Shown: one piece after another, positions 1 to 7,176 of the stretch
How the letters are laid out: every line of letters begins with the position of its first letter
Position numbering within the stretch: position 1 is the first letter of the stretch
NCBI GenBank assembly: GCA_937874195.1
Contig: CALNBM010000014.1
Span: 1 to 24,890 of the forward strand
Direction of reading: 5' to 3'
Origin: an uncultured Clostridia bacterium
GTDB lineage: Bacteria; Bacillota; Clostridia; Christensenellales; UBA1242
DNA length: 24,890 nucleotides
Notes under the pieces: generated by a model
The model's database searches: none
What the model was told of the DNA's origin: nothing
Seen by the model: the letters and a program-made list of their open reading frames with translations, nothing else
Made by a program: the position numbers and the translations under genes

Positions 1-525
1 TGTTGTGTTATCGTTTAAGAAATTAGTCCAAGCAGATGGTAACTCAAGCATGCGTAATGTATGCCCTGTTGGAGCAGTGTCAAAAATAACATAGTCATAA
101 TTCATTTTTATCTCATCATCTGTGATTAGATGTGCGAACTCATTAAAAGATGCAATTTCAATCGTACAAGAACCTGACAATTGTTCTTCCATATTTCTTA
201 TAACATCAGCTGGAAATATACCTCTATATGGTCCAACAACAGATTCACGATATTCTTCAGCTGCTTTCAATGGATCTACATTGATAATATCTAAATTAGG
301 ACACATATCAATTTTTGTTGCTTTATTTCCGATTAAAGTTTCAAAAACGTCTTGAAGATTAGAAGCTGGATCAGTACTGATTAATAATACTTTTTTACCA
401 CTATCTGCTAATGACACAGCAATCGAACAAGAAACAGAGGTTTTTCCAACCCCACCTTTTCCTGTAAAAAATAGATACTTTGTTAAGCTGATGTCATCAA
501 TTTTAAATTGATTGTTGACATTCAT
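1..525 (-). CDS. arsA: ArsA arsenical pump ATPase, N-terminal part (runs off the window)
   Basis: This is the first 175 codons of an ArsA/GET3-type ATPase, the soluble motor that couples ATP hydrolysis to arsenite export through ArsB or Acr3. The deviant Walker A (P-loop) GKGGVGKTS lies near residues 20-28. Switch I-like STDPASN follows, then the family hallmark DTAPTGHTLRML at about residues 150-161. The ATG at 523-525 is one base past the stop of the upstream gene and is preceded by an AAAGGGA Shine-Dalgarno, which fits the translational coupling usual for arsD-arsA. The reading frame is open to base 1, so whether this is a single- or double-ATPase ArsA cannot be told. No arsR, arsB or acr3 is visible. 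CGCC and GGCG tetranucleotides are absent from 1-780 but common in the neighbouring ABC region, a weak sign of different origin. Confidence 0.93.
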   Translation of the reverse strand, partial: MNVNNQFKIDDISLTKYLFFTGKGGVGKTSVSCSIAVSLADSGKKVLLISTDPASNLQDVFETLIGNKATKIDMCPNLDIINVDPLKAAEEYRESVVGPYRGIFPADVIRNMEEQLSGSCTIEIASFNEFAHLITDDEIKMNYDYVIFDTAPTGHTLRMLELPSAWTNFLNDNTT

Positions 526-526
526 A

Positions 527-2455
527 TTAACAGCATCCCTTTTTATCACCACAACATTGTTCTACTTTATCATTACTGCAGCATGGTTCTTCTTTTTCAT
601 TATTACAGTCACATGGTTCATTTTCACTGCAGCATTTTTGCTTCTTAGTGATAATAGCTGAACTTAATTCACTAACTTCAATCTTTAGCCATTCAGCAAG
701 TTCTTTTTTTGAAGGATAGCTACCCGACTTTACTATTTTGCCGTCTAATAATGTTATTGGTAAAGCTTCGGATCCCTTTGTTTTTAATAACTCACTATGC
801 GAGCCAATTCCATTTATTTTACCTTCATCTAAAACAATTATTCTATCACAATCTATAACTGAGTTTATACGTTGTGCCACAATAAGCACAGTTATGTCTT
901 TAAAACTTTTGCGGAAATTTTTCCATAAGTTATTTTCTGTGGCAATATCCACGGCGCTAGTGCTATCGTCTAAGATAATTATTTTAGGGTTTTTTAAAAG
1001 CGCCCTTGCAATGCAAATTCTTTGCTTTTGTCCTCCCGACAAATTTACGCCACCCTGACCAAGCACAGTGGAGTAACCATCTGCAAAGTTTTTAATGAAA
1101 TTATGAGCCATTGCAATTTTACATGCATTTTCAATTTCTTCATCAGTTGCTTCAATATTTCCCCATTTTAAATTGTCCTTTATAGTGCCAGAAAAAAGCA
1201 CATTTTTTTGAAGTACCATTGCAACACTATCTCTAAGTGGTTGGAGTTTGTAATCCTTAACATTGCGCCCGCCCACCTTTATTTCGCCCACTTCCACATC
1301 GTAAAGCCTAGGGATAAGTTGGAGTAGTGAACTTTTTGATGCACCTGTTCCACCCACAATACCCACCTTCTCTCCGGATTTAATTTTTAAATTTATATCG
1401 GTTAACACAAAATTAGTTGTTTTTCTTTCATAATTAAAATAAACATCCTTAAACTCTACTTCACCATTTTGAGGCGGACTTGAAATAGTGCCGTTATCTT
1501 TTAAGTCAATTTCTTCATTCAAGACTTCGTTTATTCTGTTCGCACTTGCTTTACTTATAACAATATTTACCATTACCATTGAAAGCATCATAAGCGACAT
1601 AATCATTTGCATTGCGTAGTTAATAAAACTAAGCATCTTTCCTGCGCTAAATTGTTCTAATACTATTAAATTTCCGCCAAGCCATAAAATCGCCAGAATG
1701 CATCCGTTCATAACAACACTCATTAATGGCACATTCAATGCAACAATTTTCTCCGCTGATTTAGACAGATTTTTTAAGGTTGTTGCCTCTTTTTCAAATT
1801 CCGCTATTTCTCTATCTTCTTGCACAAATGATTTAACAACACGAATACCTGTTAAGTTTTCCTGCACTTTAGCTTCCACCTTATCATATTGCACAAACAT
1901 TTTTTGAAAGAGTGGAAATGCTTTAAATATTATAAATCCCAATCCAACTGCCAAAGCAGGCGCTGCAATTAGAAAAATCAATGCCAGTTTAGCGTTTAAA
2001 ATAAATGTCATTGTCACAGAAAAAACGAACAAAATCGGCGATCTAAACAATGTTCGAATTATCATTCGAAATGCATTTTCCATGTTTTTAACATCGTAAG
2101 TTAGCCGTGTTACTAAACTTGACGAACTATATTTATCAATATTTTTAAACGAAAAGTTTTGAATTTTATAAAACATTGCCTCGCCTATATTTTTAGAAAA
2201 TCCACAACTGGCAATAGATGCGTTACGAGCACTTTGCGTGCCAAACAACAACCCCAACAATGCCATCATAATAAGTGCAAAGCCCGAAATAAATAGCACC
2301 TTTGTATCGCTTTTTGAAATACCATCGTCAATCATAAACGCCATAATTAAAGGAATTGTCACTTCTATTGCTGTTTCAAACATAAGAAAAAATGGTGACA
2401 AAAATGTCTGCTTTTTGTATTGCCCTATGTATTTATAATATTTTTTAAAAAACAT
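527..2455 (-). CDS. ABC exporter half-transporter fused to ArsD C-terminal region
   Basis: Residues 1 to about 310 form the six-helix membrane domain of a type IV ABC exporter, and about 335-560 form the ATPase domain. The latter has a GGTGASKSS Walker A, LSGGQKQR signature, ILDDSTSAVD Walker B and AQR where the H-loop histidine normally is. The D-for-E and Q-for-H changes are, from memory, typical of the degenerate half of heterodimeric exporters (BmrC/YheI-like). At about residue 561 the expected last ATPase helix is missing and the chain continues in frame as the C-terminal third of ArsD: EALPITLLDGKIVKSG, PSKKELAEWL, then a tail with vicinal cysteine pairs at 608-609, 625-626, 634-635 and 641-642 plus C615 and C617. 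The N-terminal ArsD metal-binding cysteines and the usual second exporter half are absent. The ATG at 2455 follows AAGGCAGGAAAT. The fusion could be genuine or an assembly join. Confidence 0.85.
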   Translation of the reverse strand: MFFKKYYKYIGQYKKQTFLSPFFLMFETAIEVTIPLIMAFMIDDGISKSDTKVLFISGFALIMMALLGLLFGTQSARNASIASCGFSKNIGEAMFYKIQNFSFKNIDKYSSSSLVTRLTYDVKNMENAFRMIIRTLFRSPILFVFSVTMTFILNAKLALIFLIAAPALAVGLGFIIFKAFPLFQKMFVQYDKVEAKVQENLTGIRVVKSFVQEDREIAEFEKEATTLKNLSKSAEKIVALNVPLMSVVMNGCILAILWLGGNLIVLEQFSAGKMLSFINYAMQMIMSLMMLSMVMVNIVISKASANRINEVLNEEIDLKDNGTISSPPQNGEVEFKDVYFNYERKTTNFVLTDINLKIKSGEKVGIVGGTGASKSSLLQLIPRLYDVEVGEIKVGGRNVKDYKLQPLRDSVAMVLQKNVLFSGTIKDNLKWGNIEATDEEIENACKIAMAHNFIKNFADGYSTVLGQGGVNLSGGQKQRICIARALLKNPKIIILDDSTSAVDIATENNLWKNFRKSFKDITVLIVAQRINSVIDCDRIIVLDEGKINGIGSHSELLKTKGSEALPITLLDGKIVKSGSYPSKKELAEWLKIEVSELSSAIITKKQKCCSENEPCDCNNEKEEPCCSNDKVEQCCGDKKGCC

Positions 2456-2467
2456 ATTTCCTGCCTT

Positions 2468-2773
2468 TTAATACTGTCCTTCGAGTTTTTTAAGTGTTCT
2501 GTTGATTTTATCTTCACGAATGCGAACAACTTCTTTTTCGCCAAATATGAACGCCATTTGCTCAACAGTGTTTAAAACATCTGCAATTTCTTCTTGCACC
2601 TTTTCTTTTCGCTCCTCAATCTTATCTTTGTTTGAATTGCTTTTTTTGATTCTTCTATATTTAAGAAGTTCTTTAATAAGTTCGCTCATTTCTTCAATAC
2701 ACATATCAATTTGCGTATCTTCTCCCCAGGCATCGATAAATTTTTGATAATCCTCTTTGTATTTTTCTTCCAT
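2468..2773 (-). CDS. MazG-like nucleotide pyrophosphohydrolase
   Basis: This small all-helical protein of 101 residues carries the acidic pattern of the MazG/dUTPase-like superfamily: EEMSELIKE (residues about 27-35, the ExxE part) and EEIADV (about 61-66, the ExxD part). In that family these carboxylates bind Mg2+ and hydrolyse NTPs to NMPs and pyrophosphate. The lysine-rich stretch between them (about residues 37-57) is a plausible loop or coiled segment. The gene is first in a leftward operon: its stop is 12 bases before the ATG of the ABC-ArsD gene and a good promoter lies 26 bases upstream of its start. The actual substrate cannot be inferred, and nothing ties it functionally to arsenic export. 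Confidence 0.7.
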   Translation of the reverse strand: MEEKYKEDYQKFIDAWGEDTQIDMCIEEMSELIKELLKYRRIKKSNSNKDKIEERKEKVQEEIADVLNTVEQMAFIFGEKEVVRIREDKINRTLKKLEGQY

Positions 2774-2798
2774 TTTTACTCCTGTTAATTAATTCTTA

Positions 2799-2827
2799 AT
2801 TTTAACACATTACCACCATTTTGCAAA
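2799..2827 (-). promoter_or_regulatory. Sigma-A-type promoter of the MazG-like/ABC-ArsD/arsA operon
   Basis: On the minus strand the -35 is TTTGCA (2822-2827), the spacer is 17 bases, and the -10 is TAAAAT (2799-2804) with a TGT extension. A start near 2792 would give a leader of roughly 20 bases. Confidence 0.65.
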
Positions 2828-2905
2828 AGAATCAACACGCATTCGTTTTATTAATATAAATAAAAAAAGTACCATCTCACCCCACCAGTATATGATATAC
2901 TTTTT

Positions 2906-2945
2906 AAAAAAATCTCTATGCTAGGCTAACCTATTATAGAGATTT
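2906..2945 (-). terminator. Intrinsic terminator of the lemA-DUF2207 unit
   Basis: Read on the minus strand, AAATCTCTAT (2936-2945) pairs with ATAGAGATTT (2910-2919), and the loop holds a second small stem (TAGG/CCTA). A run of seven T follows at 2906-2912. It lies about 45 bases after the DUF2207 stop. Confidence 0.8.
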
Positions 2946-2989
2946 AAAAGAACAATGTATTAATCATAAAGTTTTTTTATTAGTCCGCC

Positions 2990-5131
2990 TTACCAACGCC
3001 CAGAGCCGCCACCACCAAAACCACCGCCGCTAAAACCTCCGCCACCACCAAAACCGCCACCAAAGCCCCCACTTCTTGAAGAGGAAGTTTTGGACATATT
3101 TATTGCGATACTTTTACTAATTGCTAGGTTAATATTAGAAAACATCATATTAATAAATAATATATCGTAAACATTTGTAGTCATAATATAAGCGCTTGGT
3201 GCAATCGTAAATCCTTCAAACTTTTTAGAAAATTCGTTGGTTACATTAAATACATAGGCATATGGCAATATATCATAAAAGTAACTTGGGTTATCGTTTA
3301 CCAACACTTTGATTCTATCTTTCTCTGCCATTTCTATAAAGTTTCTAAAACCTTCTAATTTTCCAAAATCATTTTTAATATTTTCACGAAGGCTAATAAA
3401 AACCACCGAACAAAAGTTTGCAAACAATGCCACTGCAACAACTATATACTTAAGTCCATATGGGTCTAAAATGGCATAATTAAACCACAACATATAAATA
3501 AACAAATAAGCAACACTAAGAAGAACAATAGAAATTTTATATAGTCTGCTTTTTAACACTGTGTTTCCTGACTCGTTTGCGTTTAAATAATATCCATAAG
3601 ATAAAACTATCGATGCCGCTACTTGCATAACTGCAAGCGCAAGAGCGAATATAAGTATTATTGGTTGCATATTTATCCTATAAAAATATAGCGCACTAAA
3701 TAAGATAAACGGAATTACTCCTAAAATTTTAATTGCAACGCTTGCCACTTTTGAAGATGACGAAACAGGTGCACCTCCATTAGACACTTTCACTGTGTTT
3801 TTAGCTGACATAACTGACATGGCAAACTGCGAACTTACATTATTAATTTTAATAGTTGGAAATTCTTCTTCGTAATTTTCGGTTTTGTTATCGCCTGGGG
3901 TTGTATCCTTCATATTGTTTTTTGTTTTTGCTTCAATATCTTGAAGTCCAATAAAAATATTTTTTATATCTTTTTTTATGTTTAACTGGCTTGGTTTTTT
4001 AAACAAATTTTCAAATAGCGTTTTTTCATATTTGCGAGTGTTTTCAGGTAGTTCACTAACAAGCATAGTTAACTTTATATCATTTATATTTGTGGCATCA
4101 ATTTTTAAATACCCCTTCGATGCCCAATATATAATAAGTGATGATATTTTTTTGTTATTTGTGTAACCGTTTAATATAAAACCTGCTTCCGGCGGGTTAT
4201 AATCATTTGGCGGAAAAAATTCCACCGGTTTATTTACTATTTGCTTTTTAGAAAAGTGTTTTAGTGTTATAACAACCATAATCGCCAAAATGAACAGTGA
4301 CAATGCAATTATAACAATATCGCCAATTGGCATTAATAAATTCACAGTAAAATAATTTTCAGGCAACTTAATATAAATTGTTATTGCCTCGTCTTTTAAA
4401 ATAGCATCAACGCCTATATATTGCCCTGTTATTATATTATTTGCTTCGTCAAAAACAATCGATAACTTTTCTGCGCCACTAGTTTCTCCAAATTCGCCCA
4501 CATAAAATTGTGTTGCAGTCCTATCAAAACTTTTCGGCATGGTTATTGAAAATGAAAAATTGTCAATATAAGTTGTTCTTCCCTCGCCCAATAAATTTAA
4601 ATATAGAAAATCCATTGTTTTATCACGGTCATACCCGGCATTAAACTTATAATTGATAGAATAATCAACGATTTTCCCGTTGACTAGTTCGTCTTCATCG
4701 CCAATAACTAACACCAAGAAACCGTCTTCTGTTGAACTGAAATAACTCGTTTGCTTAATACCACCATTAACACGATAACTCACATCAACATTGGTTATTC
4801 GGGTATAATAATCTTCAATTATTTCTTTTTCACCATCATGTCTATAAATTGTGTTGTTTAAAGGTATGTAACGATAAATTCCATGGCTTTCATTCGTATT
4901 TAAAACATTTAATAATTGAAACTCAGTTTGAATGCTTTCAGTAATATCATAAGAATTATCTTCGTTTACCACAACATCCACAGTATAATCTAAATATCTA
5001 TAATTGTTATCATACGCTGTTGGATTATCACTACCACCTGGTTGTTTTATTAAGAAAAAAATTCCTAACATTAGAAAACTTATTAATATCAATGCGGCAA
5101 GCATGCCAAAAATTATATATGTTTTTTTCAT
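2990..5131 (-). CDS. DUF2207 domain membrane protein with glycine-rich tail
   Basis: This 713-residue protein has an N-terminal membrane anchor or signal (about residues 8-28) followed by an extracytoplasmic DUF2207 N-domain (about 40-260). That region contains the typical beta-rich run with SHGIYRYIPL. A second membrane helix lies at about 270-290, then a cytoplasmic stretch, and a cluster of hydrophobic helices around 465-585. The tail is a glycine/phenylalanine-rich segment (SGGFGGGF and repeats) ending GSGRW. Its architecture and its place just downstream of a LemA gene match the widespread LemA-DUF2207 pair, whose function is unknown but probably concerns the envelope. The ATG at 5131 has only a weak AAAGAAAA ribosome site. 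A separate promoter may lie in the 132-base gap before it, so it need not depend on lemA readthrough. Confidence 0.88.
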   Translation of the reverse strand: MKKTYIIFGMLAALILISFLMLGIFFLIKQPGGSDNPTAYDNNYRYLDYTVDVVVNEDNSYDITESIQTEFQLLNVLNTNESHGIYRYIPLNNTIYRHDGEKEIIEDYYTRITNVDVSYRVNGGIKQTSYFSSTEDGFLVLVIGDEDELVNGKIVDYSINYKFNAGYDRDKTMDFLYLNLLGEGRTTYIDNFSFSITMPKSFDRTATQFYVGEFGETSGAEKLSIVFDEANNIITGQYIGVDAILKDEAITIYIKLPENYFTVNLLMPIGDIVIIALSLFILAIMVVITLKHFSKKQIVNKPVEFFPPNDYNPPEAGFILNGYTNNKKISSLIIYWASKGYLKIDATNINDIKLTMLVSELPENTRKYEKTLFENLFKKPSQLNIKKDIKNIFIGLQDIEAKTKNNMKDTTPGDNKTENYEEEFPTIKINNVSSQFAMSVMSAKNTVKVSNGGAPVSSSSKVASVAIKILGVIPFILFSALYFYRINMQPIILIFALALAVMQVAASIVLSYGYYLNANESGNTVLKSRLYKISIVLLSVAYLFIYMLWFNYAILDPYGLKYIVVAVALFANFCSVVFISLRENIKNDFGKLEGFRNFIEMAEKDRIKVLVNDNPSYFYDILPYAYVFNVTNEFSKKFEGFTIAPSAYIMTTNVYDILFINMMFSNINLAISKSIAINMSKTSSSRSGGFGGGFGGGGGFSGGGFGGGGSGRW

Positions 5132-5211
5132 TAATTTTCTTTTAAATTTATTTTTCTTTATGGTTTATTTTAATAGTTATACAATTTATCAAAAGCTATT
5201 AATAGTTTAAT

Positions 5212-5240
5212 TTTATACTACTTAAATATTTATGTGCTAA
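5212..5240 (-). promoter_or_regulatory. Possible internal promoter for the DUF2207 gene
   Basis: On the minus strand TTAGCA (5235-5240), a 17-base spacer and TATAAA (5212-5217) lie in the lemA-DUF2207 gap. The region is very AT-rich, so chance matches are likely. A start near 5205 would give a leader of about 75 bases. Confidence 0.4.
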
Positions 5241-5263
5241 AATCAACAGTTCTAAATACAAAA

Positions 5264-5854
5264 TTAAAAACTTACTTTAACATTTTCTCGTTCGGTTTGG
5301 TCACTCACTTCATAAAGTGTTGCTTTTTTCACCTTAAAAATTCCTGCAAATAAAACACCGGGGAAGGTTTGTATAGCATTATTTAGTGTTTTAGCAGTTG
5401 CGTTGTAATATTTTCTAGAACTGGAAATTTCGTTTTCTAAACTTGTCATTTGATTTTGAAGTTGTAGAAATTGTTTATCCGCTTTTAAGTCAGGATAACT
5501 TTCTGCAACTGCAAAAAGGGATTTTAGAGTGCCTGTAAGCGCGCTATCCTTTTGGATTTTATCTTCCATGCTTGTTGCACCCACAGCCATATTTCTGGCT
5601 TTGATAACATTTTCCAGTGTGCCTTTCTCATGTTTTGCATAACCTTTAACAGTTTCTACTAAATTAGGAACCAGGTCATATCGTTTTTTAAGGTAAACAT
5701 CCATTGTGGAAAACCCTTCTTCCACATTATTTCGTTTTCTAACAAACGAGTTGTAATAGCCCACAAACATAGCTGCAATTATAATAACGAGAAGCAATAT
5801 TATTCCGCCAACAATTAATGCAGTTGTGCCTGCTGATAATAATAAAATAGTCAT
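5264..5854 (-). CDS. lemA: LemA family protein
   Basis: This 196-residue LemA-fold protein has one N-terminal membrane helix (about residues 8-32) and the conserved alpha-helical body. Family signatures are YNSFVRKRNNVEEGFSTMDV, the RYDLVPNLVETVKGYA block, KARN, and YPDLKA near residue 120. LemA proteins are membrane-anchored helical bundles found widely in Bacteria; their biochemical role is not established, although they co-occur with DUF2207 proteins as here. The ATG at 5854 is preceded by an excellent AAGGAGAT site. Upstream, only a -10-like TATATT at 5882-5887 (minus) without a good -35 was found, so the promoter is not clear. Length is normal for the family. Confidence 0.93.
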   Translation of the reverse strand: MTILLLSAGTTALIVGGIILLLVIIIAAMFVGYYNSFVRKRNNVEEGFSTMDVYLKKRYDLVPNLVETVKGYAKHEKGTLENVIKARNMAVGATSMEDKIQKDSALTGTLKSLFAVAESYPDLKADKQFLQLQNQMTSLENEISSSRKYYNATAKTLNNAIQTFPGVLFAGIFKVKKATLYEVSDQTERENVKVSF

Positions 5855-6021
5855 TTTATCTCCTTTCTTTCTTTTAATGATAATATAGTATCACATTTTT
5901 TTTAATCTTAGAAATAAAAACAAAATATTGTTATAAAATAAATAAAAAGATTAAGCATTTTTCGGCTTTAATACAATTTTAAAAAATTTAAATAATTTTG
6001 TACAAAATTGTTGATATTTCG

Positions 6022-6050
6022 TTTTAACTTTTATTTTTATATGATATACT
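6022..6050 (+). promoter_or_regulatory. Extended -10 promoter of the Spo0A-like gene
   Basis: TGA plus TATACT (-10 at 6045-6050) forms an extended -10. The hexamer 17 bases upstream (TTTTAA, 6022-6027) is weak. The start would fall near 6057, directly at the hairpin described next. Confidence 0.5.
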
Positions 6051-6055
6051 GTTAT

Positions 6056-6087
6056 TGGAAAAATGGAAGTTTTTTCCAGATTTTTTT
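6056..6087 (+). promoter_or_regulatory. Terminator-like hairpin at the predicted transcript start
   Basis: TGGAAAAA (6056-6063) and TTTTTCCA (6071-6078) can pair around a short loop, and seven T follow at 6081-6087. On the plus strand this has the form of an intrinsic terminator, but it sits right at the predicted start of the Spo0A-like transcript. It could be an attenuator, an operator palindrome or a transcript-stabilising 5' hairpin. Confidence 0.45.
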
Positions 6088-6145
6088 AAAAACCAACGCT
6101 AAATGTGAGCGAATTGAACAGTTTTTAATAAAGTAGGGGATAACA

Positions 6146-6937
6146 ATGAAAGAAATAAATTCGGCTATCTTACTTACTAATGATGACTTTAGTTACGCAA
6201 GTAATCTAAAAACTATTTTAAAAGACAACTGCTACGAACTGATTTACACAAAACAATTTGAAAAACTTATTGATTTTGCAACCACAAGCAAACATGCAAT
6301 TATATTTATTGATAACTACTTTTCTATGTATAAAAGTATTTTTAAGTTTTTTTTCGAAAAGTCTGAATGCTTTCGCAATCATGTTGTAGTTTTTATTGAC
6401 GAGAATGTGGACAAGTATAAGGAATTTGTTAACGATGTGCGCATTTTCGCATTAAATAAAAATAAAATTGAGTCTTCGCTTCTTCCTATTTTACAAAACA
6501 CTGTGGCGTTTAAACAAACGGCAACCGATATAAATTGTAATAAATTAAACGAATATCTTACAAGCTATTTGCTGAAAATTGGTTTTAATCCAAAACACAT
6601 GGGATTTGATTATATTAAAAAATTGGTGATTTATTGCGCCAATAATAATAATTTTGCTCCCGATAGTCTACAACGGTCAATTTTTCCAAAACTTGCAATA
6701 ATATGTAATAAGCAGGTCGCAAGTATTGAGCGAAATATTAGAAGTGCTGTAAAACACGCCAGCTTATCTCAAAGTTTTATAGAGGAATTTGCAAAACACG
6801 GAGTGAATCTAAATAAAAATATCACCACTAAAACATTTCTTTCGTTTTTATTAAATAAATGTTACGACAATTATATTAGTAAAAACTCCCTTAATAAACA
6901 AACACCAAAAGAAACAACAGAAAATAAAAAAGCGTAA
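6146..6937 (+). CDS. Divergent Spo0A-like response regulator
   Basis: The C-terminal half (about residues 133-245) aligns by eye with the Spo0A effector domain: IGFNPKHMGFDYIKKL matches the first helices, FPKLAIICNK the next, and ASIERNIRSAVKHA the DNA-recognition helix (Spo0A has S-x-x-ERAIRHAI). The FIEEFAKHG...FLSFLLNK part corresponds to the domain's end. The N-terminal 115 residues look like a receiver: acidic pair D13-D14, and D56 after AIIFI, exactly at the position of the Spo0A phosphoacceptor. The switch threonine and the conserved K-P after it are not recognisable, so phosphorylation-dependent control may be altered. A lysine/asparagine-rich tail follows residue 245. There is no spoIVB or recN next to it, unlike classical spo0A. 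The ATG at 6146 follows AGGGGATAACA. A master regulator of development is one reading; a derived paralogue is another. Confidence 0.78.
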   Translation: MKEINSAILLTNDDFSYASNLKTILKDNCYELIYTKQFEKLIDFATTSKHAIIFIDNYFSMYKSIFKFFFEKSECFRNHVVVFIDENVDKYKEFVNDVRIFALNKNKIESSLLPILQNTVAFKQTATDINCNKLNEYLTSYLLKIGFNPKHMGFDYIKKLVIYCANNNNFAPDSLQRSIFPKLAIICNKQVASIERNIRSAVKHASLSQSFIEEFAKHGVNLNKNITTKTFLSFLLNKCYDNYISKNSLNKQTPKETTENKKA

Positions 6938-6950
6938 ATACGCTTTTTTA
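6926..6950 (+). terminator. Intrinsic terminator overlapping the stop of the Spo0A-like gene
   Basis: AAAAAAGCG and CGCTTTTTT pair around TAAATA, with the stop codon inside the loop. The U-run is part of the stem, so it could act in both directions. Confidence 0.75.
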
Positions 6951-7176
6951 TTATACGAACCACTTAAATAGTATAATGCTAGTTTTATTTACAAATAACT
7001 AACGCCAAAATTAAAAATTAAAAATTTATTTTTAAGTTTTTTATTTTCAATTCATAATTTAAAAATTTAAACCTGCTTAAACGAATGAATTAAATAAAAC
7101 AACTAAAAATATCTAATAATCATATTAACAGTTCACCATAAATTATTAATCAAAAAGCTTAAATAGTTTTTTGCTC

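Noticed and set aside
122..355. Plus-strand frame of 77 codons
   Set aside because: It lies wholly antisense to arsA, which has clear motifs; it has no ribosome site.
763..775. AAGCTT and GGATCC (HindIII and BamHI sites) almost adjacent at the ABC-ArsD junction, suggesting a cloning linker
   Set aside because: Both sites fall in codons that make sense for the ArsD family (GSEALP), and no vector-like sequence is nearby. Coincidence is likelier, although it adds a reason to check the junction with reads.
2887..2901. 15-base perfect palindrome AGTATATGATATACT as an operator
   Set aside because: It lies downstream of the DUF2207 terminator, not near a promoter with a gene to control; AT palindromes of this size are expected in such DNA.
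2990..3070. GC-rich repetitive stretch as a repeat element
   Set aside because: It encodes the glycine-rich tail normal for DUF2207 proteins.
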